Shown: positions 23,129 through 31,725, counted from the stretch's first letter. The stretch: 36,630 bases of DNA from Nocardioidaceae bacterium (GCA_025966335.1 JAICRS010000002.1:1-36630); one strand, 5' to 3'. Numbers and translations: made by a program. The notes: a model not told the origin generated them from the sequence alone.

Positions 23129-23832
23129 ATCGGCCCCCTGCGGATCGGGCCGTCCGGGTCGACCGGCGCCCCGGTTGCTGCCTCGGGAGAGACGCCGCTG
23201 ACGCCGGCCGGGTAGGCGGGATCGTCGGCGGGGTAGCCGATGCCTGCGGTCGGCTGGCCGGTCGCAGTGCCGCGCGGGTCGTCGTACACGGAGGTTTGCG
23301 GGCCGCCGCTGCTCTGGCCGTTGTTGCTCTGGGCGTCCCGGGCTCCGCGGGTCAGCCGGCCGGCTGCCACGCCTGCGGCCACAGCGCCGAGCAGGAACAT
23401 GCCGGGCTTGCGCCGGGCAAAGCCGCGCACATCGTCGAGCAGGTCGCTCGGCTCACGGCCGTCGAGGTGCGAGCTGAGGTCGCGGGTCTTGCCCGCCACC
23501 TGGCGCGCGACATCGGTGGCCATGCCACTGCGGCCGCCCTGCGACGCCATCTGCTCGAGGTCGTCGCTGAAGGTCCGCAAGGTGTTCACCAGCCGGTCCC
23601 GCTGGGTGCGCGACTGCTCGTCGACCTGGGTCCTCGCCTCGTCGAGAAGGTGGTGGGCCTGCGCCTTGGCCTCGCCCGCGACGTTCTGGGCCTCGTTCTT
23701 GGCGACATCCGCGACGCGCCGCGTCTCGTCTGCGGCGGTACCGGCGGCCTGCTTGGCCTGCTCCTTCCTGTCGGAGCCTGCTTCGCTCCCGGTGGAGGGC
23801 GGCGGACTTCCGCTGTAGTTCGGTGTCGTCAT
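23125..23832 (-). CDS. Coiled-coil membrane-associated protein of the DUF3618 operon
   Basis: A 235-residue protein with an Ala/Glu/Lys-rich helical N-terminal half (about 20-125), a short hydrophobic span (KPGMFLLGAVAAGVAAGRLT, about 143-162) and a flexible Pro/Gly-rich tail. ATG 23832 is chosen because GGAGG lies 5-6 bases upstream. It is the first gene of the three-gene operon with the holin-like and DUF3618 genes. No enzymatic motif is visible; it probably works in the cell envelope with its neighbours. Confidence 0.75.
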   Translation of the reverse strand: MTTPNYSGSPPPSTGSEAGSDRKEQAKQAAGTAADETRRVADVAKNEAQNVAGEAKAQAHHLLDEARTQVDEQSRTQRDRLVNTLRTFSDDLEQMASQGGRSGMATDVARQVAGKTRDLSSHLDGREPSDLLDDVRGFARRKPGMFLLGAVAAGVAAGRLTRGARDAQSNNGQSSGGPQTSVYDDPRGTATGQPTAGIGYPADDPAYPAGVSGVSPEAATGAPVDPDGPIRRGPM

Positions 23833-23934
23833 TGTTTCCTCCAAGACGTGGGTTGTTGACTCGTTCTTGTCATGACGGGGGTTGACTTGTTTTGTCGTAC
23901 CCGCCGACCCCGGGGGCATGCGCCTCGATCGGGC

Positions 23935-24939
23935 TCAGCGACTGGTCCGCTGCTGCCGAAGCTCGCCGTCCTCGGGCTCTTCGTCCGGCAGCGTGTCGGC
24001 CTTGATCGCGCCGCGGCGGCCAAGCGGTTCGGGATCGCCGGTGGTGGTGTCCTTCACGGTCTGCTGCTCGGACTCCGCGTTGATCTCGGCGCCGAGGAGC
24101 ACGACGAACCCGGTGATCCACAACCACAGCATCAGGACCGCCACCCCGGCCAGCGCGCCGTACGTCTTGCCGTAGCTGCCGAAGTTGTCGACGTAGAGCG
24201 AGAACCCGAGACTGGCGATCAGCCAGATCACGGTGGCCACCGCTGCGCCGACCGAGACCCAGCTGAACTGCGGCGCGTTGCGGGCCGGGGCGAACCGGTA
24301 GAGCACGGCGAGCGCGACGACCACGGCGAGCACGAGTCCGACCCAGCGCCCGACCTCGAGCAGCACCCGGAGGGCGCCGTTGGGGACGAACTGGTCGAGC
24401 AGGACAGGGGTCACCGCGATCAGACCGACCGCGACGGCGGCGAACAGGATCGCGCCCAGCGTGAACCCGAGGGCGAGCAGCTTCCGCTTCACGAAGCCCC
24501 GGGTCTCCTCCTCGTCGTAGGCAACGTTGACCGCGGTGATCATGTTGGTCACGCCGCCCGAGGCGGTCCAGAGGGCTAGGGCCAGCGCGATGATCAGGCC
24601 CAGGCCGAGCGACTGCTGGGGCGTGGAGATGATCGCGTCCATCTGGGTGGTGATCAGCGACGCGGCGTCCTTCGGCAGGGCCTGCGTCAGCTGCTCGGCC
24701 TGCCGCGCCACCGTCTGCCGGTCGGCGACCAGCCCGTAGACGGTCACCGCCGCGATCATCATCGGGAACAGGGACAGGAAGGAGAAGAAGGCCACACCGG
24801 CGGCCAGCAGCGGGACCTGGTCGGTCTTGGACTCCGCCCAAGCCCGCTTGGAGACCTGCCACCAGCCGCGCTTCGGGATGTCCCTGGGCCGGTTGGCGTC
24901 GGCTCCCGGATAGTCCTTCTCGAGACCATGTTTCGACAT
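23935..24939 (-). CDS. YihY/BrkB-family membrane protein
   Basis: A 334-residue inner-membrane protein with about six hydrophobic spans. DQVPLLAAGVAFFSFLSLFPMMIAAV near the N-terminus, ALALWTASGGVTNMITAVNVAYDEEETRGFVKRK in the middle and VWLIASLGFSLYVDNFGSYGKTYG-like sequence are family signatures. The old name RNase BN is a mis-annotation; the role is unknown, with links to envelope stress and osmotic tolerance. The tail (about 285-334) is charged and cytoplasmic. The start is ATG 24939; longer in-frame readings run into the neighbouring SDR and are not credible. Confidence 0.85.
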   Translation of the reverse strand: MSKHGLEKDYPGADANRPRDIPKRGWWQVSKRAWAESKTDQVPLLAAGVAFFSFLSLFPMMIAAVTVYGLVADRQTVARQAEQLTQALPKDAASLITTQMDAIISTPQQSLGLGLIIALALALWTASGGVTNMITAVNVAYDEEETRGFVKRKLLALGFTLGAILFAAVAVGLIAVTPVLLDQFVPNGALRVLLEVGRWVGLVLAVVVALAVLYRFAPARNAPQFSWVSVGAAVATVIWLIASLGFSLYVDNFGSYGKTYGALAGVAVLMLWLWITGFVVLLGAEINAESEQQTVKDTTTGDPEPLGRRGAIKADTLPDEEPEDGELRQQRTSR

Positions 24940-24968
24940 GCCGGGGCCGTACCCGATGGTGCGACCGA

Positions 24969-25796
24969 CTAACGCGTCATGACCCGTGCGGCCGCCTTCG
25001 CGACGATGCCCTGATAGCGCGGGCCGACCAGCCGGACGAGCGCGTCGAGCGCCTTGGCGTCGGCGCCGACCACGATCCGCGGCTTGTTCGCGAGGATGCC
25101 GTCGACGATCACCTGTGCCGCGGTCTCCGCGCTGGTCCTCGCCAGCTTCGTGTCGAACAGCCGGGCCACCGTGGCCTGGTCGTGGGAAGCGGTGGTACGG
25201 GCGTTGCGGGCGATCGCGGTCTTGATCCCACCGGGGTGCACGCAGGAGACCTGCACCGGGTGACCTGCGACCAGCATCTCCTGGCGCACCGCCTCGGTGA
25301 AGCCGCGCACGCCGAACTTCGCGGCGTTGTAGGCGCTCTGCCCCGGCATCCCCATCAGCCCGAACAGGCTGGAGATGTTGACCAGGTGCCCGTCCCCGGA
25401 CTCGATCAGATGAGGGAGGAACTCCTTGGTGCCCTGCACGACGCCCCAGAAGTTGATGCCCATCACCCACTCGAACTGCTCGTAGGACGTCTCCTCGAAG
25501 TCGCCGTGCAGGGCGACGCCGGCATTGTTGACGACCACGTTGACCCGACCGAGCTCCTCCTTGACCGAGGCGGCGTAGGAGGCCATCGCCACGCGGTCGC
25601 TGACGTCGAGCTTGTCGGTGCGGACCTCGCGGGCCATCCGGGTCCGCGCCCGCTCTGCGGTCTCCATCAGGCCGACCTCGTCGATGTCGGACAGCGCGAG
25701 CAGGGCTCCCCGGGTGGCGGCGTTCAGGGCGAGCTCACGACCGATGCCGGAGCCGGCCCCGGTGATCACGACTACCTTGCCGTCCAGGGTCTTCAT
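24969..25796 (-). CDS. Short-chain dehydrogenase/reductase (classical SDR)
   Basis: A 275-residue NAD(P)-dependent oxidoreductase with TGAGSGIG (12-19), VNNAGVALHG, the catalytic Ser in VNISSLFG and the catalytic pair in SAYNAAKFG. All residues of the active site are present. The ATG overlaps the stop of the upstream monooxygenase (ATGA), so the two are co-translated. In such pairs the SDR often oxidises an alcohol to the ketone that a Baeyer-Villiger monooxygenase then converts to an ester; this is an inference. TetR regulation from 27405 is likely. Confidence 0.9.
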   Translation of the reverse strand: MKTLDGKVVVITGAGSGIGRELALNAATRGALLALSDIDEVGLMETAERARTRMAREVRTDKLDVSDRVAMASYAASVKEELGRVNVVVNNAGVALHGDFEETSYEQFEWVMGINFWGVVQGTKEFLPHLIESGDGHLVNISSLFGLMGMPGQSAYNAAKFGVRGFTEAVRQEMLVAGHPVQVSCVHPGGIKTAIARNARTTASHDQATVARLFDTKLARTSAETAAQVIVDGILANKPRIVVGADAKALDALVRLVGPRYQGIVAKAAARVMTR

Positions 25797-27331
25797 GCGG
25801 TCTGCTCCACTCTGTCTGCGTCTCTGTCTGCGTCGGGGCGGGCCGGGTTGGCGCGGGCGGTGGTGAGGTACTTGTCCCGGTCGAACGTCGAGAGCAGCCG
25901 GCGGAACGTGAAGGTCGTCCGCGGCCACAGGGTGGTGTTGCGGCCGTGTGCGTCGAGGTACCAGCTCGAGCACCCACCCTTGTTCCAGACCGTGCGGCGC
26001 AGGCGCCGCTGCAGGTCGTCGTTCCACGCGCGTTGCGCGTCCGGGCGGGGCTCGACGGTGGCCGTGTCCGTGTCCCGCATGGACCTGAGCGCATCGAGGA
26101 TGTAGGCGAGCTGGGACTCGATGATGAACACCATGCTCGAGTGGCCCAGACCGGTGTTCGGTCCGACGATCTGGAACAGGTTCGGGAACCCGTTGATCGT
26201 GGTGCCCTTGTAGGCGGCCATCCCGTTGCCGGCCCAGTGCCTGGCCAGGCTCTGCCCGTCCCGGCCGACGATGTGCTCGGCGATCGGCTGCTCGGTGGTG
26301 TAGAAGCCGGTGGCCACGATGATCGCGTCGACCTCGCGCTCGACGCCGTCCCGGGTCACCACCGCGCCCGCGGTGACCTTGACGATCGGGTCGGTGACCA
26401 GGTCGACGTCGTCGCGGGCCAGGGCCGGGTACCAGTCGTTGGAGATCAGGATCCGCTTGCAGCCGATCTCGAAGGTCGGTGTGACCTGCTCCCGCAGCCG
26501 CGGGTCGGTGATGGCCTTCTCGATGTTGGCCAGGGCCAGCTTCTTCGCCGGTGCGGCGAGCCTGGGGCTCACCGTGAACCCGGGGACGAACGTCTCCCGG
26601 CCCCAGTAGATCCCCGTGCGGTAGAGCTTTTGCAGTCCGGGCAGGTGCTTGAAGCCGAACCGCTCGAGCGCGGTGTAGGCCCGGTCGCGCCGTGGCATCA
26701 CCCAGGGCGCGGTCCGCTGGTAGACGTCGAGGTGGGCGACCTGGTCGGCGACCTCCGGGACGATCTGGATCGCGGACGCGCCGGTGCCGATCACCGCCAC
26801 CCGCTTGCCGGCCAGGTCGTAGTCGTGGTTCCACCGGGCGGAGTGGAAGATCTCGCCCAGGAAGGAGTCGATGCCGTCGATGTCGGGCATCCGCGGCTCC
26901 GACAGCCCGCCCGAGGCCGTGACCAGCACGTCGGCGGTCACCGGTCCTCGCGAGGTCTCCACCCGCCACACCTGCTCGTCCCGGTCCCAGCGTGCGGCGT
27001 CGAAGCTGGTGCCGAACCGGAACCGGTCGAGCACGCCCGCCTCGGCGGCGACCCGGCGCAGGTAGGCCTGGATCTCCGGCTGGGGGGAGAAGGACCGCGA
27101 CCAGGTCGGGTTGGGCGCGAACGAGAACGAGTAGAGCTGGGACGGCACATCGCAGGCCGCACCCGGGTAGGTGTTGTCCCGCCAGGTGCCGCCCACGTCT
27201 TCGCCGCGCTCGAGGACCAGGAAGTCCTTCTCGCCGCGTTCGGTGAGCTTGATCGCCATGCCCAGACCGCCGAAGCCGGCGCCCACGACGAGGGTGCTGA
27301 CGTGGGTCGGGAGAGTGGTGGTCGTGTCCAT
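25793..27331 (-). CDS. Flavin-containing monooxygenase, probably Baeyer-Villiger type
   Basis: A 512-residue FAD/NADPH enzyme. The FAD loop VVGAGFGGLG is at residues 15-24, GGTWRDNTYPGAACDVPSQL follows, the fingerprint FLGEIFHSARWNHD (FxGxxxHxxxW) is near residue 160, and the NADPH loop VIGTGASA comes just after. A late VATGFYTTEQ motif is also typical. These enzymes insert oxygen next to a ketone or oxidise S/N atoms. The length suits the class I BVMO/CzcO-like group. It is the first gene of an operon with the SDR and is divergent from a TetR regulator. Substrate unknown. Confidence 0.87.
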   Translation of the reverse strand: MDTTTTLPTHVSTLVVGAGFGGLGMAIKLTERGEKDFLVLERGEDVGGTWRDNTYPGAACDVPSQLYSFSFAPNPTWSRSFSPQPEIQAYLRRVAAEAGVLDRFRFGTSFDAARWDRDEQVWRVETSRGPVTADVLVTASGGLSEPRMPDIDGIDSFLGEIFHSARWNHDYDLAGKRVAVIGTGASAIQIVPEVADQVAHLDVYQRTAPWVMPRRDRAYTALERFGFKHLPGLQKLYRTGIYWGRETFVPGFTVSPRLAAPAKKLALANIEKAITDPRLREQVTPTFEIGCKRILISNDWYPALARDDVDLVTDPIVKVTAGAVVTRDGVEREVDAIIVATGFYTTEQPIAEHIVGRDGQSLARHWAGNGMAAYKGTTINGFPNLFQIVGPNTGLGHSSMVFIIESQLAYILDALRSMRDTDTATVEPRPDAQRAWNDDLQRRLRRTVWNKGGCSSWYLDAHGRNTTLWPRTTFTFRRLLSTFDRDKYLTTARANPARPDADRDADRVEQTA

Positions 27332-27340
27332 GGCGGAAAC

Positions 27341-27396
27341 ATACCGGCGGTATTGAACGATCGTCAATAGCGGTATTGAAACTAGTTCAGTAGAGT
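27341..27396. promoter_or_regulatory. Divergent operator/promoter region between monooxygenase and TetR genes
   Basis: The 73-base space holds a perfect 13-base palindrome ATACCGGCGGTAT (27341-27353), a direct repeat of GCGGTATTGAA (27347-27357 and 27370-27380, 23 bases apart) and ATTGA-N7-TCAAT around the CGATCG core (27352-27368). TAGAGT at 27391-27396 is 8 bases from the tetR ATG and fits a -10 box. Such overlapping repeats are expected for a TetR autorepressor that also represses the divergent operon. Confidence 0.65.
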
Positions 27397-27404
27397 CCGG
27401 GGAC

Positions 27405-28001
27405 ATGAGCACCAGGATCCGGCTGAGCCCGGAGGCACGACGCGAGCAGCTGCTCGACCTGGGCGTGCAGATGCTGGCCACCCGCAGCGTCGAGGAGCTG
27501 TCGATCGAGCTGCTCGCCGAGGAGGCCGGGATCTCGCGCGGGCTGATGTACCACTACTTCCGCAGCAAGCACGAGTTCCACACCGCCGTCGTACGCCGGG
27601 CGGCCGACGAGGTCATCCGGGTCACCGCGCCGCGCGACGAAGGCGGGCCGCTGGAACGGCTGGCCGGGTCGCTGGAGGCGTACGTCGACTACGTGGCGGC
27701 CAACTATGCGGGTTACACCTCCCTGGTCCGCGGCGCGGCCAGCGGTGACGACGCGATGCGGCAGATCTACGACGAGACCCGGGCCGCGCTGACCGACCGG
27801 ATCTTCGACACCGCCGGGCCGACCGGTCTCGCCGAGTTCGGGGTGACCGACACGCCGGCCGTCCGGCTGCTGGTGCGAGGGTGGAGCGCGATGACCGAGG
27901 ACGTCGTCATGGCGTGGGTGCGTGACCCGCGCGGCGTACCCAAGCAGGAGCTGCTGATGCTGCTCGCCGCGGCCCTCCCCGCCGTCCTCTCCGCCACCTG
28001 A
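27405..28001 (+). CDS. TetR-family transcriptional regulator
   Basis: A 198-residue regulator. The N-terminal helix-turn-helix is seen in RREQLLDLGVQMLATRSVEELSIELLAEEAGISRGLMYHYFRSKHEF (about 12-58). The remainder is the helical ligand-binding and dimerisation domain. It is divergent from the monooxygenase-SDR operon, which it most likely represses until a substrate-like ligand binds. It may also control the F420-type oxidoreductase that follows after 71 bases, which has a small inverted repeat ACCGAC-AA-GTCGGT at 28001-28014. Confidence 0.88.
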   Translation: MSTRIRLSPEARREQLLDLGVQMLATRSVEELSIELLAEEAGISRGLMYHYFRSKHEFHTAVVRRAADEVIRVTAPRDEGGPLERLAGSLEAYVDYVAANYAGYTSLVRGAASGDDAMRQIYDETRAALTDRIFDTAGPTGLAEFGVTDTPAVRLLVRGWSAMTEDVVMAWVRDPRGVPKQELLMLLAAALPAVLSAT

Positions 28002-28072
28002 CCGACAAGTCGGTGCATGACGCGGCGCGAGCGGGGGAACCCGTCCGCTGACGACGACGACAGGAGATCGCG

Positions 28073-29041
28073 ATGCGGTTCGGCTACTTCCTCTCGTGCG
28101 AGGAGTTCACCCCCCAGCAGCTCGTGGAACAGGCACGGCTCGCCGAGGAGGCCGGGTTCGACGCACTGTGGATCAGCGACCACTACCACCCCTGGAACGA
28201 CAACCAGGGCGAGAGCCCGTTCGTGTGGTCGATGATCGGCGCGATCTCGCAGGCCTGCAGCCTCCCGGTGACCACGGCGGTCACCTGTCCGACCGTCCGG
28301 ATCCATCCGGCGGTGATCGCGCAGGCCGCCGCGACCTCGGCAGTGCTGCTCGACGGGAAGTTCATCCTCGGCATCGGCTCCGGGGAGGCCCTGAACGAGC
28401 ACATCCTCGGAGACGCATGGCCCACGGCCGACGTACGGCTGGCGATGCTGGAGGAGGCGGTGACCGTGATCCGCGCGCTGTGGACGGGGGAGACGGTCAC
28501 CCACAGCGGGCCCTTCTACACCGTCGACACCGCGCGGATCTACACATTGCCCGACCAGCCGCCGCCGATCTACGTCTCCGGGTTCGGGCCGAAGGCGACC
28601 GAGCTGGCCGCCGAGATCGGTGACGGCTACATCAACACCGCGCCCTCCCAGGAGCTGGTGTCGCAGTTCAAGGAGGGCTCGGGCGGCAAGCCGGCGCAGG
28701 CCGGGTTCAAGGTGTGCTGGGCGGGCACCGAGGACGAAGGCGCGGACATCGCACACCGGCTGTGGGCCAACGCCGGCGTCCCCGGTGAGCTCGCCCAGGT
28801 GCTGCCCAGCCCCCACCACTTCGAGCAGGTCTCCACGCTGGTCACCAAGGAGATGACCCGTGACTCGGCGGTCTGCGGCCCGGACGTCGAACGGCACGTG
28901 GACGCGTTCGCGCCGTACGTCGACGCGGGCTACGACGAGGTCTACGTGTCGAACATGGGGCCGAACTACCAGCAGATGCTGCAGGCGTACGGCGAAAAGG
29001 TGCTGCCCGCGCTGCGCAGCTCCAACGGCAGCGGAGCCTGA
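28073..29041 (+). CDS. F420-dependent LLM-class oxidoreductase (TIGR03557-like)
   Basis: A 322-residue TIM-barrel enzyme of the luciferase-like monooxygenase superfamily. MRFGYFLSCEEFTPQQLVEQARLAEEAGFDALWISDHYHPW is the typical start, with FILGIGSGEALNEHI and PPPIYVSGFGPKATELAAEIGDGYI later, patterns of the F420-dependent G6PDH-like TIGR03557 family. It would transfer hydride between coenzyme F420 and an unknown substrate. AGGAG lies 6-8 bases before the ATG. Confidence 0.85.
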   Translation: MRFGYFLSCEEFTPQQLVEQARLAEEAGFDALWISDHYHPWNDNQGESPFVWSMIGAISQACSLPVTTAVTCPTVRIHPAVIAQAAATSAVLLDGKFILGIGSGEALNEHILGDAWPTADVRLAMLEEAVTVIRALWTGETVTHSGPFYTVDTARIYTLPDQPPPIYVSGFGPKATELAAEIGDGYINTAPSQELVSQFKEGSGGKPAQAGFKVCWAGTEDEGADIAHRLWANAGVPGELAQVLPSPHHFEQVSTLVTKEMTRDSAVCGPDVERHVDAFAPYVDAGYDEVYVSNMGPNYQQMLQAYGEKVLPALRSSNGSGA

Positions 29042-29050
29042 CCCGGGAAC

Positions 29051-29482
29051 TCAGACGGGTGCGCCGACCTGGTCGCCGGCCACCGTGATCACCGGACAGG
29101 AGCAGATCCGTGACAGGTCCTCTGCGAGGTCACGATGGCGCCCGGTGCCGGGCTGCCCGATCACCACGAGCTGCGCGTCGCGACCGGCGCGGGCCAATGT
29201 GCGCGCCACCGGGCCGTCCGGTGTGGAGACCACGACCGGGACCCGGCTGTCGAGGTCACCGAGGACCTCCACCACCCACGACTGGGTGCGGTAGCGCGCG
29301 TCACGCCGGGCCCGGTCCAGGTCGCGTTCCAGAGCCAGGTCGCTCCGGCCGGTGACGTCGAAGGCGTGCACCACGACCACGCAGGCACCGGTGCGACTGG
29401 CTTCCGCGACCGCCCAGCGCAGCGCGGCGGTCGCTGCCGGGGTGTGGTCGCCGCCCACGACGATGCGGTCCATGGTGGTCAT
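29051..29482 (-). CDS. Single-domain universal stress protein (UspA family), degenerate ATP motif
   Basis: A 143-residue Usp fold: RIVVGGDHTPAATAALRWAVAEAS at the N-terminus and LVVIGQPGTG near the C-terminus. The ATP-binding G-x2-G-x9-G(S/T) motif is incomplete, because no Gly-Ser follows GQPG at the right distance. AAGGA lies before ATG 29482. It is divergent from the PPOX gene, with a DosR-like box between them, and convergent with the LLM oxidoreductase. Confidence 0.82.
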   Translation of the reverse strand: MTTMDRIVVGGDHTPAATAALRWAVAEASRTGACVVVVHAFDVTGRSDLALERDLDRARRDARYRTQSWVVEVLGDLDSRVPVVVSTPDGPVARTLARAGRDAQLVVIGQPGTGRHRDLAEDLSRICSCPVITVAGDQVGAPV

Positions 29483-29568
29483 TGCTGTTCCTTTCGGTCA
29501 CGGTGTCCTGCTTATCCAGGATCTGTGATGTGAGCGCCGGGGATAAGGGCGCAACGGACCCAGCCGGA

Positions 29569-29582
29569 GGGACCTAAGACCC
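29569..29582. promoter_or_regulatory. DosR/DevR-box-like operator upstream of the PPOX gene
   Basis: GGGACCTAAGACCC matches the core DosR consensus GGGACTWWAGTCCC at 12 of 14 positions. It is centred about 60 bases before the PPOX ATG at 29635 and about 95 before the divergent USP ATG, a plausible activator position for either. A DosR-like regulator is encoded at 34557-35198. Confidence 0.65.
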
Positions 29583-29634
29583 GTGCAGTGACGTACGTCT
29601 CGTCGCAGCATGGAGGTGTCAACGAGGAGGAGCC

Positions 29635-30075
29635 ATGAATGATCCCGTGGAACTGACGGTCGAGGAATGCCTGGAGCTGCTGCACGGTGGCGTGGTCGGA
29701 CGCGTGGCGATGTGCACGCCGATGGGGCCGCGCATCGTGCCGCTGAACTATGCGATGTACGGCGACGCGATCATCATCCGGACCACGCCGTACAGCGAGC
29801 TCGGCACCTACGGATGGAAGACCGACCTCGCCTTCGAGATCGACCACCTCGACTACGAGAAGCACCAGGGCTGGAGCGTCGTCGCGATCGGCCACTCGGA
29901 GCTGGTCGAGGACCGCGACGAGCTGCGCGAGATCCAGGCGGGCTGGGATCCGACTCCATGGGCGGGCGGCCGCCGGCACCTCTACCTGCGACTGCGCTGG
30001 CGGGACCTGACCGGTCGCCGGATCGGCGGGGACTGGACCCATGACTCGATGATGCCGTTCCGCCGGGCGCTGTGA
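29635..30075 (+). CDS. Pyridoxamine 5'-phosphate oxidase-family (flavin/F420-binding split-barrel) protein
   Basis: A 146-residue split-barrel protein. LTVEECLELLHGGVVGRVAMCTPMGPRIVPLNYAMYGDAIIIRT is the usual N-terminal half of small PPOX-family proteins that bind FMN, F420 or haem. Similar small PPOX proteins belong to the mycobacterial DosR regulon. GAGGAGG lies close to the ATG, and a DosR-box-like site lies upstream. Its likely role is redox chemistry under low oxygen. The substrate is unknown. Confidence 0.82.
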   Translation: MNDPVELTVEECLELLHGGVVGRVAMCTPMGPRIVPLNYAMYGDAIIIRTTPYSELGTYGWKTDLAFEIDHLDYEKHQGWSVVAIGHSELVEDRDELREIQAGWDPTPWAGGRRHLYLRLRWRDLTGRRIGGDWTHDSMMPFRRAL

Positions 30076-30120
30076 GCGGCACGCCGAACCTGACGGCGCG
30101 GCGTTTGTAGGGTGTGCGGT

Positions 30121-31725
30121 GTGGACACTGGCACCGGCCCCGACCTCGACACCGGCGACGGGCTCGACCTGCCCCGCAACGCGCGGGCGCTGCTCGACGC
30201 GGTCGTCGCGATCAGCTCCGACCTCGACATGCACACCGTGCTCAACCGGATCGTCACCTCGGCGTGCGAGATCACCGGTGCGAGGTACGGCGCGCTCGGT
30301 GTGCTCGGGAACAGCGGCGGGCTGATCGACTTCATCACCTTCGGGCTGACCGAGGACGAGCACCGGGCGATCGGCGACCTGCCGCGCGGGCACGGGATCC
30401 TGGGACTGCTGATCGACCACCCGCAGCCGCTGCGGCTCAAGCATCTGAAGGAGCACCCGAAGTCGTTCGGGTTCCCGCCGCACCACCCGCCGATGGAGCG
30501 GTTCCTCGGCGTCCCGGTGCGGATCCGCGGGACCGTGTTCGGCAACCTCTACCTGACCGAGAAGGCCGACGGCCAGGACTTCACCGAGCAGGACGAGAAG
30601 CTGGTCGAGGTGCTCGCCACCGCCGCCGGCTTCGTGATCGAGAACGCCCGCGACTACGCACAGAGCGAGCGGCGGCGGCAGTGGCTCGAGGCATCGGCGC
30701 ACATCACCGACGCGCTGCAGCCGCCGGTGCGGGTCGACGACGCCCTGCGCCAGATCGCGATCAGCGCCCGACGGGTCTCCGGCGCCTCCGCGGTCGCGGT
30801 GGTGCAGCGCCGTGGCGAGCGAGACCACGAGATCTCTGCCCGCGACGGTTCGAAGGCCGGTGAGGTCGACGGCATCGTCGCGGCCCTCGAGGAGCACATC
30901 CAGCGGGCCGAGAGCGCGGCCGACGTCGTGGTCGTCCCTCAGGGCAGTGAGCGCACCGTCGTACTCGTGCCGCTGCGTGCGCACCTGGCCGGCAACGGTG
31001 TCCTGCTGGTCGCTCTCGACGGCGGACGGGGATCCTTGGAGGCGGAGGAGGCGGAGCTCCTGGCGTCGTTCGCGGACCAGGCGTCGCTCGCCCTGGACCG
31101 GGCGCAGGCGATCTCCGACCGCCAGGAGCTGATGCTGATCTCGGACCGGGACCGGATCGCCCGGGACCTGCACGACCTGGTGATCCAGCGGTTGTTCGCC
31201 ACCGGCCTACAGCTGCAGGGCGCCCGACGGATCGCGGTCAGCGACGAGGTCCGGGAGCGGCTCGACAGCGCGGTCGCCGACCTCGACGTCACGATCCGCG
31301 ACATCCGGTCCACGATCTTCGAGCTGCAGCACTCGCACGAGCTGTCGCTGCGCGCGGACGTGCGCGGGGTGGCCAAGGAGTACGTCCCGGTGCTCGGGTT
31401 CACCCCGATGGTGCGTACCTCCGGTCCGATCGACACGGCGGTCCCGCACCGGGTGGGCGAACAGCTGCTCGCGGTGCTGCGCGAGGCGCTGTCCAACGTG
31501 GCGCGGCACTCCGAGGCGGACGCAGCCGTCGTGGAGGTGGAGGCCACCGACGAGCGGGTCCTCCTGCGGGTGACCGACAACGGCAAGGGCCTGCCTGCCG
31601 ACCGGCACGAGAGCGGCCTGCGCAACGTGCGGCGCCGGGCCATCGAGCACGGCGGTGCCGTGCGGCTGCTACCGGAGGAACCGCACGGCACCATCCTGGA
31701 ATGGGCGGTGCCCATCTCCGGCTGA
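30121..31725 (+). CDS. DosS/DevS-like haem-GAF sensor histidine kinase
   Basis: A 534-residue soluble sensor kinase: GAF A (about 35-180), GAF B (about 200-330), a HisKA_3 dimer domain with phospho-acceptor His350 in RDLHDLVIQRLF, and a HATPase domain (REALSNVARHSEADA, DNGKGLP). In GAF A, FPPHHPPM is followed 22 residues later by Tyr in FGNLYLTEK. This matches DevS His149 (haem ligand) and Tyr171 (distal residue), here His122 and Tyr144. It probably senses O2, NO or CO through haem and phosphorylates the DosR-like regulator at 34557. GTG 30121 was chosen because TAGGGT (30108-30113) lies 7 bases upstream; GTG 30112 is the alternative. Its 3' end overlaps the convergent CBS gene by 57 bases. 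Confidence 0.9.
   Translation: MDTGTGPDLDTGDGLDLPRNARALLDAVVAISSDLDMHTVLNRIVTSACEITGARYGALGVLGNSGGLIDFITFGLTEDEHRAIGDLPRGHGILGLLIDHPQPLRLKHLKEHPKSFGFPPHHPPMERFLGVPVRIRGTVFGNLYLTEKADGQDFTEQDEKLVEVLATAAGFVIENARDYAQSERRRQWLEASAHITDALQPPVRVDDALRQIAISARRVSGASAVAVVQRRGERDHEISARDGSKAGEVDGIVAALEEHIQRAESAADVVVVPQGSERTVVLVPLRAHLAGNGVLLVALDGGRGSLEAEEAELLASFADQASLALDRAQAISDRQELMLISDRDRIARDLHDLVIQRLFATGLQLQGARRIAVSDEVRERLDSAVADLDVTIRDIRSTIFELQHSHELSLRADVRGVAKEYVPVLGFTPMVRTSGPIDTAVPHRVGEQLLAVLREALSNVARHSEADAAVVEVEATDERVLLRVTDNGKGLPADRHESGLRNVRRRAIEHGGAVRLLPEEPHGTILEWAVPISG

Noticed and set aside
24940-25470. N-terminal extension of the YihY protein to 511 residues
   Set aside because: The added part is antisense-like shadow of the SDR gene, which has a complete motif set; ATG 24939 gives the normal YihY N-terminus.
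25797-26969. Long upstream extension of the SDR to 666 residues
   Set aside because: This segment is an out-of-frame reading of the monooxygenase gene; ATG 25796 gives a standard SDR.
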